Origin: Kribbella jiaozuonensis | Lineage (GTDB): Bacteria; Actinomycetota; Actinomycetes; Propionibacteriales; Kribbellaceae | Reading direction: 5' to 3' | Assembly (NCBI RefSeq): GCF_005233875.1 | Contig: NZ_SZPZ01000002.1 | Coordinates: 744,001 to 808,000 of the forward strand | DNA: 64,000 bases | Part shown: positions 7,858 to 16,505 of the stretch, piece after piece | Layout: the number at the start of each line of letters is the position of its first letter | Numbering within the stretch: position 1 is the stretch's first letter | Position numbers and translations under genes: made by a program | Notes under the pieces: generated by a model | The model's database searches: none | Seen by the model: the letters and a program-made list of their open reading frames with translations, nothing else | What the model was told of the DNA's origin: nothing

Positions 7858-8986
7858 TCAGGTCCGGGCGCATGCCGACGCCGGTGTAGAGGGCGACGGC
7901 CGGGGTGGGGTTGCCGGTGTCGACGTGCAGGATCGTGCCGTCGCGTCCGGCCGCAGAGTCGGTGGCGAAAGCGGTCCGCAGGAGGAACTTGGCGAGGCCG
8001 CGTCCACGTGCGGAAGGTATGACGGCGAGGCGGCCGACGTACCCGCAGTTATCGGTGCTGACGAAGTTGTCGTTGCACTCGGTCACACCGACCGCCTGCC
8101 CGTCGATCTCCACGATCGTCACCTGCGACCAGTCGAACGTCGACCGACTCTCCCGCGAAGCCGCCCATTCGTCATACGGCCGAGGCAACGCATCCGGCTG
8201 CTCCGCAAACGCCTCCATCAGTACGCCGTGAACCGCCCGCCGCGTCACCTCATCCGGCGCACCCTGCCGCACAACAACCCCCGCAGGCACAACAGGCGCT
8301 GCTACGGGCCCGTCGAAGCTGATCCGCATCCGCTGGATCGAGGTTGCAACTGCAAACCCCCGCGCAGCCAGCACCTGAGGTAGCAACCGATCCTGGCGGA
8401 TGACGCCGACCCTCAGCACAACCTCACGCCGCCCGCCGGCTGCGCCGGCGGGCGGCGTGGAGAGGAGGGCGGAGCCTCCCGAGCGAGCGGGACGGGCTGG
8501 GCCGTCTGAGTCGGCGAGGGGCTCCGCTCCGGCTGTGCTGGCCGGGCCTGCCGGAGCTGCCGGAGCGGCGGGAGCTGCCGGACCTGCCGGACCTGCCGGA
8601 CCTGCCGGAGCGGCGGGAGCTGCCGGCGCGGCCGGAGCTGCCGGAGCGGCCGGCACGGCGGAGGCCAGGTCGTGGGCTCGGTGTTCGGCTTGGTGTAGGA
8701 GCCAGTTGAGGATGGGTGGGGAGTCGCTCAGGATGTCGATGTTTAGTTGGGTGTTGCCGAGGGGCATGGCGGTGGCTGAGCCGGCGTAGGTGTCGTTGGG
8801 GGTGAGGACTACCCAGCCGTCGGTTGACAGGTTGATGCTGGGGTCGCGGAGGTAGTTGGCTACGTCTTCGGGGCTGTGTTTGGGGAAGCCCAGGAGGGCC
8901 GAGGTGTAGGTCGCGGACTGGTTGGCGATCAGTTCCGCGTCTTCCTGCATCATCGGGCGGGATGTGTAACCGACGGGCAGAGTCAT
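7820..8986 (-). CDS. Tandem GNAT acetyltransferase with a repeat-expanded insert
   Basis: A 388-residue protein with two GNAT folds, related to the gene just upstream, and like it distantly reminiscent of mycothiol-synthase-type double GNATs. The C-terminal half is the better acetyl-CoA site, with IPSARGRGLAKFLLRTAF carrying the RGxG-type pyrophosphate loop, and THVDTGNPTPA-like residues (LHVDTGNPTPA). The N-terminal half is interrupted after AEHRAHDL by about 80 residues of Ala/Pro/Gly triplets (PAAPAAPAG type). In the paralogue the helix and following strand are joined directly. The start is the ATG overlapping the stop of the paralogue; upstream in-frame sequence belongs to that gene. Substrate unknown. 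Confidence 0.82.
   Translation of the reverse strand: MTLPVGYTSRPMMQEDAELIANQSATYTSALLGFPKHSPEDVANYLRDPSINLSTDGWVVLTPNDTYAGSATAMPLGNTQLNIDILSDSPPILNWLLHQAEHRAHDLASAVPAAPAAPAAPAAPAAPAGPAGPAGPAAPAAPAAPAGPASTAGAEPLADSDGPARPARSGGSALLSTPPAGAAGGRREVVLRVGVIRQDRLLPQVLAARGFAVATSIQRMRISFDGPVAAPVVPAGVVVRQGAPDEVTRRAVHGVLMEAFAEQPDALPRPYDEWAASRESRSTFDWSQVTIVEIDGQAVGVTECNDNFVSTDNCGYVGRLAVIPSARGRGLAKFLLRTAFATDSAAGRDGTILHVDTGNPTPAVALYTGVGMRPDLISDIWQRTMQPA
8541..8663. repeat. 9-bp minisatellite inside a GNAT gene
   Basis: About thirteen imperfect units of nine bases (CTGCCGGAG, CTGCCGGAC, CGGCGGGAG and close variants) in direct tandem. Because nine is a multiple of three the frame is kept, and the minus strand encodes runs of PAA and PAG triplets. 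It lies within an insert that the neighbouring paralogue lacks. Confidence 0.85.
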
Positions 8987-9933
8987 GCGGTGACCTCGCG
9001 TCGTAGGACCTCCATGACCAGCGTGGGTTCCATTCCGACCGACAGGTAGACGCCGAGCGCCGGCGTCGGGTTGTTGGTGTCGACGTGCAGGATCGTGCCG
9101 GCCCGCCCGGCCGCCGCATCCACGGCGAACTGGTCGCGGAGCAGGAACTTCGCCAAGCCTTTGCCGCGCGCCTTCTCCAGCACCCCCAGCCGCCCGATGT
9201 ACCCGCAGTTCTCGTCCTCGACGAACTGGTTCGTGCACGACCGCATCGCGACGACCTCGCCGTCCAGCTCGAGCAACGTCAGCTGCGACCAGTCGAACGC
9301 CGAGAAGTTCTCCTGCGCCGCCCGCCACTCCTCGAACGACCGCGGCGTGAACCCGAACTGCCCCTCGAAACTCTCATTCAGTACGGCGTGCCCCGCGCGC
9401 TGACTCGCCTCGTCCTGCGCACCCCGCCGTACCGTCACCCCATCCGGCACCACAGGCGCCGCGACCGGTCCGTCGTGATCGATCCGCATCCGGTGGAACG
9501 TCGTACCAGGCTGGAAACCGTAACCAGCAAAGCGATCCCGGCGCGCGGCATCCACCTGGTAGTTGACCGCGTCCAGCTGGACCGACGAATGCCCGTACTC
9601 CCGCGCAAACTCCGCCGAACGCCGGAGGATCTTCTCGAGCAGATATGTCTCCACGCCGAGATCCATGGTGACGATGTCGAGGTCCAGCTGACTGTGGTCG
9701 CCTTTGCCGAAGACCGCGCCGTAGCCGACCATCGTCTCGCCGTCGAAGACCAGCCAGCCGTCCCGCGCAGGATCGAACCCGGGCTCCGTGAGCTGGTCCT
9801 CGGCGTCCTCCAGCGTGTAGTCGGCAAAGCCGACCACCGAGGTGTTGTAGTCCGACACCAGCTCGAGGAGCGCCTGGGCGTCCTCGTTCGACGGTGGGCG
9901 GACGGTGTACGCGGATGGCAGTACGGCGGTCAT
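8983..9933 (-). CDS. Tandem GNAT acetyltransferase
   Basis: A 316-residue protein with two GNAT domains of about 150 residues. The N-terminal one runs from VRPPSNEDAQALLELV to the strand SSVQLDAVNYQ. The C-terminal one begins at VTVRRGAQDEA and contains LEKARGKGLAKFLLRDQF, the acetyl-CoA pyrophosphate loop, and LHVDTNNPTPALGVYLSVGM, the last strand and helix. It is clearly paralogous to the downstream gene and overlaps its ATG by four bases, so the pair arose by tandem duplication and is co-transcribed. No substrate can be assigned; double GNATs include mycothiol synthase and antibiotic acetyltransferases. Confidence 0.85.
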   Translation of the reverse strand: MTAVLPSAYTVRPPSNEDAQALLELVSDYNTSVVGFADYTLEDAEDQLTEPGFDPARDGWLVFDGETMVGYGAVFGKGDHSQLDLDIVTMDLGVETYLLEKILRRSAEFAREYGHSSVQLDAVNYQVDAARRDRFAGYGFQPGTTFHRMRIDHDGPVAAPVVPDGVTVRRGAQDEASQRAGHAVLNESFEGQFGFTPRSFEEWRAAQENFSAFDWSQLTLLELDGEVVAMRSCTNQFVEDENCGYIGRLGVLEKARGKGLAKFLLRDQFAVDAAAGRAGTILHVDTNNPTPALGVYLSVGMEPTLVMEVLRREVTA

Positions 9934-9973
9934 GCACTCATGGTGGTGAACGACCGCCGTACTGTCGAACCGA

Positions 9974-11545
9974 TTAGCAGGCCTTGTCCCACTCCAGGTC
10001 GCAGGTTGGCTGAGCGGTCTTCAACGAAGGAACCGCCGCCGCCGGGGGAGTGCCCTGGTCGGACCACGACGCGAGCGTGACGCCGACCGCGTCCTCGATC
10101 GAGCGTGGGCTGTCCAGGTAGTTGTTGCTGATCATCGAGAACACCAGCTTGCGGCCGTCCTTGTTCGAGACGTAGCCGGACAGCGCCGTCACGCCGGTCA
10201 GCGATCCGGTCTTGCCGTGCAGGTTGTTCGCGGCCGGCGTGTTCTGCATCCGGCTGCGAAGCGTGCCGCCGACGAACCGTTCCGGGTTGCCCGCGATCGG
10301 CAGCGCGTCGTACCACTGCTGGAACCAAGGCTCCTTGCGCGCGGCGATCAGGATGTCGGTGACCGCGTCACCGGTCACGTTCACCTTGCGGGACAGGCCG
10401 GAGCCGTCGGAGAGCCGGATCCGGCTGGTGTCGACGCCGACGCTCTGCGCGTAGTTCGTCACCACGTCCAGCCCGGCGGGCCAGCTGCCGTCGGCCTCGA
10501 CGACCGCGCCCATCGTCTTCACCAGCGTCTCGGCGTGCATGTTGTTCGACAGCTTGAGGAACGGCGTGAGCAGCTCGCCGACCGTCATCGACTCGTCCCG
10601 CGCCAGGCGCGAAGCACCCGCCGGCGTGGCCGCGTTCTTGATGTGGCCGCTGACTGAGATGCCCTGCGCGGTCAGCGCCCGCCGGAACACGTCAGTGGCG
10701 TACAGCTCGGGCTCCCAGACCGTCACCCACTCCTGGTCGACCGAGGCGCCGAGCGGCATCGAGCCACTCACCCGGACGACATTCGTTCCGTGGTCGCGCT
10801 CGACGTTGAGCGTGTTCGACGTACCCGCGGCGCCGGTCGTCGCGGTGTTGATCACTTTCAGTACGCCGTTCGCCGGGACCATGTTCAGCTTCAGCGGCGC
10901 CCCGGCCTTGGCGCCGGGCAGGCTCTCGACGATCGCCGTACCGGAGTCGTAGTCGGTGTTCGGGGCGAGCGTCAGCGCGGAGATCTGGGCGTTGTAGTAG
11001 AACGGCTCGTCGTCCCAGGCCCAGCTGTCACCGAGCCGGACATGGTCGAAGTACGAGTCGTCCGCGATCAGGTCGCCGTCGACCCGCCGGACGCCGGCCG
11101 CCTTGAGCTGCTTGGCCAGGCCGACGTAGTCGGACTCCAGCGCGGTCGGGTCGCCGTACCCCTTCAGGTAGAGGTCACCGCGCAACTTCCCACCGCGGAC
11201 GGTTGCGGTGGCGAGTACGTCGGTGTGGAAGCGGTACGACGGGCCGAGCACGTGCATCGCGGCCGTCGAGGTGAACAGCTTGGTGTTCGAGGCGGGCAGC
11301 ATCCGCTGGTCGCCGTTGCGGTTGTACAGCGTCTCGCCGGTGGTCGCGTCGCGGACCACGAGCTCGACCTGCGAACCGTCGTACCGGCTGTCGTTCAGCA
11401 GGCTGTCGAGCCGCTGCTGTAAAGCCGTCTCTTGTACTGCGGTCGGCGCCGCGGCCGACTGTCCCACCACACCACCGGCCACGGCGGCGACGGCAGCCAC
11501 CGCGGCGACCAACCCGCGCCCCGACACTCTCGGTAAATGACTCAC
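9974..11545 (-). CDS. dacB: D-alanyl-D-alanine carboxypeptidase / endopeptidase, PBP4 (S13) family
   Basis: A secreted penicillin-binding protein that trims or cuts peptidoglycan cross-links. Its 523 residues begin with a signal peptide (RGLVAAVAAVAAVAGGVVG, cleavage near GQSAAA). The three serine-transferase motifs are present: SxxK as PASNTKLFTST, SxN as KLSNNMHAE and KTG as HGKTGSLTG. The large insert between SxxK and SxN is typical of class C PBPs. The GTG at 11543-11545 has GGGAG upstream and is preferred to a longer frame starting near 11593. It stands alone between the GNAT pair and the divergent GH43 gene. Confidence 0.93.
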   Translation of the reverse strand: MSHLPRVSGRGLVAAVAAVAAVAGGVVGQSAAAPTAVQETALQQRLDSLLNDSRYDGSQVELVVRDATTGETLYNRNGDQRMLPASNTKLFTSTAAMHVLGPSYRFHTDVLATATVRGGKLRGDLYLKGYGDPTALESDYVGLAKQLKAAGVRRVDGDLIADDSYFDHVRLGDSWAWDDEPFYYNAQISALTLAPNTDYDSGTAIVESLPGAKAGAPLKLNMVPANGVLKVINTATTGAAGTSNTLNVERDHGTNVVRVSGSMPLGASVDQEWVTVWEPELYATDVFRRALTAQGISVSGHIKNAATPAGASRLARDESMTVGELLTPFLKLSNNMHAETLVKTMGAVVEADGSWPAGLDVVTNYAQSVGVDTSRIRLSDGSGLSRKVNVTGDAVTDILIAARKEPWFQQWYDALPIAGNPERFVGGTLRSRMQNTPAANNLHGKTGSLTGVTALSGYVSNKDGRKLVFSMISNNYLDSPRSIEDAVGVTLASWSDQGTPPAAAVPSLKTAQPTCDLEWDKAC

Positions 11546-11693
11546 GAGACACTCCCTCAAACCAGGCGGAAAACAACTAGCCGGAGTCAACACCCCGCCT
11601 CCCCCAAGGTCCAGGGATTGGGGTCTCGCGTTTCAGGTGAATCGATGGAAAAGTTCCTCACACAGGTATCCGCCCCCACCTGAGGAGTCACCC

Positions 11694-12983
11694 ATGCGAC
11701 GACTTCCGGCGGCCTTGGTGGCCGCGCTCACCCTCTCCGCGTTGCTGTCCGTGCCCGCCCACGCGGTCGCCGTCTTCCCGAGCCAGATCATCGGCGAGGA
11801 CTTCCCCGATCCGGATGTGTTCCAGCAGAACGGCACCTGGTACGCGTACTCGACCAACAACGGCCGCGGCACCGTCCCGGTCGCCACCGCCCCGAGCGCG
11901 AACGGCCCGTGGACGATCCGCGGCGACGCGATGCCCGGCGGTCCGTCCGCAGCCTGGGCCCAGCCGGGCCGCACCTGGGCGCCGGACGTCTACCCGAACC
12001 CGGACGGCACCTACACCCTCACCTACACCGCCTGGCACAAGGCCTCCGGTCACCAGTGCATCGGTGTCGCCACCGCGACGTCGCCGCTCGGCCCGTTCCA
12101 GCCGGTCGGTACGACGCCGTTGATCTGCCCGCTCGACCTGGGCGGCGCGATCGACCCGAACACGTTCGTCGCCAATGACGGCACCCGCTACCTGGTCTGG
12201 AAGAACGACGGCAACGCGATCGGCCAGCCGTCGACCCTCTGGCTCACCCGTACGACGGACAACGGCCGGACCCTGGTGGGCGGCAACACCGCGATGCTCA
12301 CGTCAAGCGGCGTCATCGAGGCGCCGGACCTGGTCCAGCGCGGCAGCCAGTACGTGCTGTTCTTCTCCGGCGGCGGCTACACCGACTGCAACTACCTCAC
12401 GTCCTACGCGACCTCGACGAGCCTCAGCGGTCCGTGGACAACGGCGTACCGGCCGCTGATGACGACGGCGTCGTTCGACAACGCGGTGTGTGGGCCGGGC
12501 GGTGCGGACTTCGTCGACAACAAGGTGTTCCTGCACGGGTGGGTCGGCAACCAGCGGCATCTGTACGTCGCTGACCTCGGCTGGGCCAATGACTACCCGG
12601 TAGTCCGCGGGAGCCGCGTCCGGTACGAAGCTGAGCGCGGCACGCTCAACCACTGCAGCGTCCGTGCCAACGCCGCAGGTGCGTCGGACGGCAAAGTGGT
12701 CGCGTATATCGACTACGCCGACTCCTGGGTCGAGAACACGGTCTTCGCGCCGGTCGCCGGCAGTTACACGCTGCACGTTGGCTATGCCAACGGATCGGCC
12801 TCCACCGCGAGCCACGGTCTCGTTGTCAACGGCAACAACGCGGGCTCGGTCAGCTACCCGGTCACCGGCTGGGACAACTGGCACGAGAGTTCTGTGTCCG
12901 TCACGCTCAACGCGGGCTGGAACACGATCCGGTTGACGAAGGGCGATCAGTACACGGAGGTCGACTACCTCGAGGTGCAGTAA
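11694..12983 (+). CDS. Secreted glycoside hydrolase family 43 protein with a C-terminal CBM
   Basis: A 429-residue extracellular enzyme for plant arabinan or xylan side chains. A signal peptide (RRLPAALVAALTLSALLSVP, ending near AHA) is followed by a five-bladed propeller of about 290 residues. GH43 hallmarks are FPDPDVFQQNGTWYAY with the catalytic base Asp, GGAIDPNTFVANDGT with the pKa-tuning Asp, and VIEAPDLV with the acid Glu. Residues from about 310 (RYEAERGTLNHC) form a CBM6/35-like beta-sandwich ending in DYLEVQ. The ATG follows TGAGGAG at 11681-11687. It is divergent from dacB. Exact substrate cannot be read from sequence. Confidence 0.9.
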   Translation: MRRLPAALVAALTLSALLSVPAHAVAVFPSQIIGEDFPDPDVFQQNGTWYAYSTNNGRGTVPVATAPSANGPWTIRGDAMPGGPSAAWAQPGRTWAPDVYPNPDGTYTLTYTAWHKASGHQCIGVATATSPLGPFQPVGTTPLICPLDLGGAIDPNTFVANDGTRYLVWKNDGNAIGQPSTLWLTRTTDNGRTLVGGNTAMLTSSGVIEAPDLVQRGSQYVLFFSGGGYTDCNYLTSYATSTSLSGPWTTAYRPLMTTASFDNAVCGPGGADFVDNKVFLHGWVGNQRHLYVADLGWANDYPVVRGSRVRYEAERGTLNHCSVRANAAGASDGKVVAYIDYADSWVENTVFAPVAGSYTLHVGYANGSASTASHGLVVNGNNAGSVSYPVTGWDNWHESSVSVTLNAGWNTIRLTKGDQYTEVDYLEVQ

Positions 12984-12997
12984 ACCCGTCGGCCTGA

Positions 12998-13033
12998 CCC
13001 CGTAGTCTCGTACTGGCAGATTGCACTACGGGG
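12998..13033 (+). promoter_or_regulatory. Inverted repeat before the membrane phosphodiesterase gene
   Basis: CCCCGTAG (12998-13005) pairs with CTACGGGG (13026-13033) across 20 bases, ending ten bases before the ATG at 13043 and covering part of the purine-rich ribosome binding region. It could be a weak terminator of the GH43 gene or a 5' leader hairpin that masks the ribosome site. Confidence 0.4.
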
Positions 13034-13042
13034 AAGCGGGCG

Positions 13043-15148
13043 ATGGCGAAACCACCAGAACAGGTGTACGACGACCGGCGGCGGCGACCGGTATGGCTGG
13101 ATCTCCGCCGTACCGGTCGCGGCCTGCAGGCGATGTTGTACGGCGGTCTCGCGTCGCTGATCTCGCTGGTGATCACGTTCTGGACGCTGCCGCAGATCAG
13201 CAGCGACGGCCGGCTGCCGATCTTCCGGCTGGTCGTCCTGCTCGCGGTGTTCTCGGTGCTGATGCGCTGGATCCTGGCCGGCATCGCGGTCCTGATCGGC
13301 TCGCTCGGCGTACTGATCGGCGGGCTGCTGTCACAGTTCGGAGTCGTCTACCTGGCGATCACCGTCGACCCCGGGGTGAACCTGCACGGCGGGGTCGAGG
13401 CGCCGGTGCTGGTGGCGATCTGGATGTCCTCGATCAGCGCCTTCGTCGGCTGGGTCGCGTACGCCGGCAGTGACGACGCGTACGTCGCCGAGGTGATGCG
13501 GGTCGTGCACCGCCGGGCCCGGCGGATCGAGCCCGCGCCGAAGACCGGGCTGCTGATCATCCAGATCGACGGGCTGTCGGCGCCGCTGCTGAACTGGATG
13601 GTCCTGGCCGGCAACCTGCCGAACCTCGGCGGCTGGATCCGGGACGGCCACCACTCGATGCTCGCCTGGCACACCGGCGTACCGGCGACGACGCCCGCGA
13701 GCCAGGCCGGGATCCTGCACGGCGGCTCGAAGTACATCCCGGCGTTCCGGTGGTACGAGAAGGAGACCGGCCGGGTGATGGTCACGAACCGTGGCCGGGA
13801 CGCGGCCGAGCTCGAGGAACGGATGTCGACGGGGCGGGGGCTGCTCGCGGACGGCGGCGTCAGCATCAGCAACAACTGGTCCGGCGACGCGGACAAGTGC
13901 GAGCTGGTGTTCAGCCGGGCCGCCCTGCCGAACAGCCGCAGCCGCGGGTACGTCCGGTTCTTCTCCAGTCCGCAGGGCGCCGCCCGCGGGCTGATCCTGT
14001 GCGTCGCGGAGATGATCAAGGAGCTGCACCAGGCCCGGCGCCAGCGGGTCCGGCACCTGGTGCCGCGGGTGAAACGCGGCGGCGGGTACATCTTCCTGCG
14101 CGCGATCACCAATGTCCTGCTCCGCGACCTGAATGTCTCGCTGATCACCGACGAGCTGGTGAAAGGTACGCCGGTGATCTACTGCGACTTCGTCGACTAC
14201 GACGAGGTCGCGCACCACGCCGGACCGACCCGGGCCGAGTCGCTGCAGACCCTCGAAGGCCTGGACCGGGTGCTCGGCGCGCTGAAGCGGATCATCGACA
14301 TCCTGCCGCATTCGTACGAGATCGTCGTGCTGTCCGACCACGGTCAGAGCCAGGGCTCGACGTTCCACCAGCGGTACGGCCGGACGCTGACCGAGGTGGT
14401 CGACGATCTCGTCGACACCACGAAGGAGCCGGTCTCGGCGGTCGGCAAGTCCGAGGGCTGGGGGCCGGTGAACGCGTTCCTCACCGAGCTGTCGATGCGC
14501 CGCAGTGTGGCCGGCTCGGTGACCCGGAAGGCGCTGCACGTGAAGAGTGGCGAGGTCGAGCTCGGTCCGAAGGACTGCGAGCCGCCGGTCGCCGCCGACG
14601 AGCAGATGGTCGTCACAGCGTCGGGCAACCTCGCGCTGATCTACCTCGCCACGACGCCCGGCCGGGTGCCGTTGGAGGAGATCGAGCTGCTGCACCCGAA
14701 GCTGATCCCGGGCCTCGCGACACATCCCGGTATCGGGTTCGTCGTGGTCGACTCGCTCGCCGAAGGACCGGTCGCGATCGGCCGGGCCGGCGTCCACGTA
14801 CTGCGATCCGGCCGGGTCGAGGGGGAGGACCCGCTGACGCCGTACGGCGAGCTGGCGGCGGCGTCGGTGCTGCGGCACGCTGAGATGGCGCACAACGGGG
14901 ACCTCGTCGTAGTCAGCCGGCTGGACGACTACACCCACGAGGTAGCGGCGTTCGAGGAACTGGTCGGATGCCATGGCGGGATCGGCGGATGGCAGACCGA
15001 TGCGGTCCTGGTGCACCCGTCGCGGTGGGAGCTGCACGATGCTCCCGTAGGCTCCGACGCGGTCCACGAGGTGCTGATCGGCTGGCTGGAGCAGCTGGGG
15101 CATCGCAAGGACCTCAAGGATCCGGTCGAGTCGAAGGTCGAGGCTTAG
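13043..15148 (+). CDS. Membrane-anchored alkaline-phosphatase-superfamily phosphodiesterase
   Basis: A 701-residue protein. Residues up to about 150 contain three to four hydrophobic segments of the kind annotated as phage holin-like. The rest is an alkaline-phosphatase-type hydrolase: LLIIQIDGLSAPLL with the first metal Asp, GVPATTPASQAGILHGG with the Thr nucleophile, FVDYDEVAHHAGP with Asp and His ligands, and VLSDHGQSQG with the Asp-His pair. It resembles type I phosphodiesterase / nucleotide pyrophosphatase proteins. The MBL hydrolase gene follows after 14 bases and DedA after that, so the three may be one operon. The substrate is unknown; the catalytic residues look complete. Confidence 0.85.
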   Translation: MAKPPEQVYDDRRRRPVWLDLRRTGRGLQAMLYGGLASLISLVITFWTLPQISSDGRLPIFRLVVLLAVFSVLMRWILAGIAVLIGSLGVLIGGLLSQFGVVYLAITVDPGVNLHGGVEAPVLVAIWMSSISAFVGWVAYAGSDDAYVAEVMRVVHRRARRIEPAPKTGLLIIQIDGLSAPLLNWMVLAGNLPNLGGWIRDGHHSMLAWHTGVPATTPASQAGILHGGSKYIPAFRWYEKETGRVMVTNRGRDAAELEERMSTGRGLLADGGVSISNNWSGDADKCELVFSRAALPNSRSRGYVRFFSSPQGAARGLILCVAEMIKELHQARRQRVRHLVPRVKRGGGYIFLRAITNVLLRDLNVSLITDELVKGTPVIYCDFVDYDEVAHHAGPTRAESLQTLEGLDRVLGALKRIIDILPHSYEIVVLSDHGQSQGSTFHQRYGRTLTEVVDDLVDTTKEPVSAVGKSEGWGPVNAFLTELSMRRSVAGSVTRKALHVKSGEVELGPKDCEPPVAADEQMVVTASGNLALIYLATTPGRVPLEEIELLHPKLIPGLATHPGIGFVVVDSLAEGPVAIGRAGVHVLRSGRVEGEDPLTPYGELAAASVLRHAEMAHNGDLVVVSRLDDYTHEVAAFEELVGCHGGIGGWQTDAVLVHPSRWELHDAPVGSDAVHEVLIGWLEQLGHRKDLKDPVESKVEA

Positions 15149-15162
15149 AGCGTGCGAATCAC

Positions 15163-15927
15163 ATGCGAGTGACATGGTGGGGGCACGCCACCACCACCAT
15201 CGAGGCGAACGGTACGCGGCTGCTGACCGACCCGGTGCTGACGTCGAGGATCGCGCACCTGCGCCGCCGGCGCGGTCCGAACCCGTCGCCCGAGGCGGGG
15301 CGCTGCGATGCGGTCCTGGTCTCGCACCTGCACGCCGACCACCTGCACCTCACCTCGCTGCCGATGGTCGCGCCGGACGCCGCGCTGGTGGTGCCGCGCG
15401 GCGCGGCGAAGCTGATCCACGCCGACAGCGGACCGGCGTACTCCGACCGTTGCATCGAAGTTGCCCCGGGCAATCAAATCAAGATCGGGTCGCTCGAGAT
15501 CACCGCTGTCACCGCTCATCACGACGGGCGGCGGCTGCCGTGGTCGTCGTACTCCGCGCAGGCGGTGGGCTACCGGATCGACAGTTCGCCGAGCGTCTGG
15601 TTCGCGGGCGACACGGATCTGTACGACGGGCTGGCCGCGGAGGCCGGCCAGGTGGACCTCGCGCTGGTGCCGGTCGGCGGATGGGGGCCGTCGCTCGGGC
15701 CGGGGCATCTGGATCCGGTCCGTGCGGCCGAGGCGGTGCGGCGCGTCGGTGCTTCGACGGCGGTGCCGGTACATTTCGGGACGTTCTGGCCGATCGGCTT
15801 CGATTGGGTCAAGCCGGAGTTGTTCCTGCCACCGGGGGACAGGTTCCGGGCCGCGATGGCCGAGGTGGACCCCGCGGTGAAGGTGAAACTCTTGGTACCG
15901 GGTGAATCGCTCGAGGTGTCTGGATGA
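15163..15927 (+). CDS. Metallo-beta-lactamase-fold hydrolase (UlaG-like)
   Basis: A 254-residue cytoplasmic hydrolase. The N-terminal MRVTWWGHATTTIEANG is typical of UlaG / metal-dependent hydrolases. The metal-binding HxHxDH motif is seen as SHLHADHLHL near residue 50, then VTAHHDG, AGDTDLYDG with a bridging Asp, and VHFGTFW with a late His. The ATG at 15163 is chosen because upstream sequence belongs to the preceding gene. Its stop overlaps the ATG of the DedA gene. Family members cleave lactones, phosphodiesters or N-acyl lipids; which one applies here is not known. Confidence 0.87.
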   Translation: MRVTWWGHATTTIEANGTRLLTDPVLTSRIAHLRRRRGPNPSPEAGRCDAVLVSHLHADHLHLTSLPMVAPDAALVVPRGAAKLIHADSGPAYSDRCIEVAPGNQIKIGSLEITAVTAHHDGRRLPWSSYSAQAVGYRIDSSPSVWFAGDTDLYDGLAAEAGQVDLALVPVGGWGPSLGPGHLDPVRAAEAVRRVGASTAVPVHFGTFWPIGFDWVKPELFLPPGDRFRAAMAEVDPAVKVKLLVPGESLEVSG

Positions 15928-16505
15928 GTGGGGACACCAAGTTCGACGTCTGGTACTTGTTCGCGTTGGCAGGTGCCGTGCTGATCGGGGCGGTGCTTCC
16001 CGTGCTGCCGACGGGCGCTGCGGTGTCGGCGGGCGCCGTACTCGCGTCACACAGCAATCCGATCGGGCTGGTCGGAGTGCTGATCGCGGGCGCGGCCGGG
16101 GCGTACGTCGGCGACCTGATCGTGTACGCCGGATGCCGGTTCGGCGGCGAGCGGTTGGCGAAGCGGGTCGGATGGTTGCGCGACAACGCTTCGCTCGACG
16201 CGCTCCGGGTGCGGCTGAAGGAGCATGAGATCGGCGTACTGCTGACCTCGCGACTCATTCCGGGCGGACGCGTGCCTGTGCTGCTCGCGGCCGGGCTGGC
16301 CGGGTACCCGTGGGAGCGGTTCGCGCTGGTCGACCTGACCGCTTCGTCGCTGTGGGCCGCGGTCTACATGGCGATCGGACTGCTCGGTTACGCGCTCTTC
16401 GACGAGCCGTGGCAGGGCGTGCTGGCGGCGATCGTGCTGGTCATCCTCACCACCGTTGTCAGCGGCCTGATCCAGCGCGCCCGGCGGAAATCACACCCCG
16501 AATGA
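15924..16505 (+). CDS. DedA family membrane protein
   Basis: A 193-residue integral membrane protein with four to five hydrophobic segments and the DedA/SNARE-associated core: GAYVGDLIVYAGCRFGG, and LTSRLIPGGRVPVLLAAGLA, whose Arg and Pro-Gly-rich re-entrant loop are conserved. DedA proteins are now regarded as phospholipid flippases for undecaprenyl-phosphate or related lipids. It starts inside the stop of the MBL hydrolase (ATGA), and overlaps the convergent TIGR03085 gene by 15 bases. The link with the two upstream hydrolases suggests envelope lipid handling; that is inference. Confidence 0.88.
   Translation: MSGDTKFDVWYLFALAGAVLIGAVLPVLPTGAAVSAGAVLASHSNPIGLVGVLIAGAAGAYVGDLIVYAGCRFGGERLAKRVGWLRDNASLDALRVRLKEHEIGVLLTSRLIPGGRVPVLLAAGLAGYPWERFALVDLTASSLWAAVYMAIGLLGYALFDEPWQGVLAAIVLVILTTVVSGLIQRARRKSHPE

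Noticed and set aside
8400..8789. Collagen-like GAAGAAGPAG frame on the plus strand
   Set aside because: It is the complement of the 9-bp repeat inside the GNAT gene; the minus strand frame has the GNAT domains on both sides.
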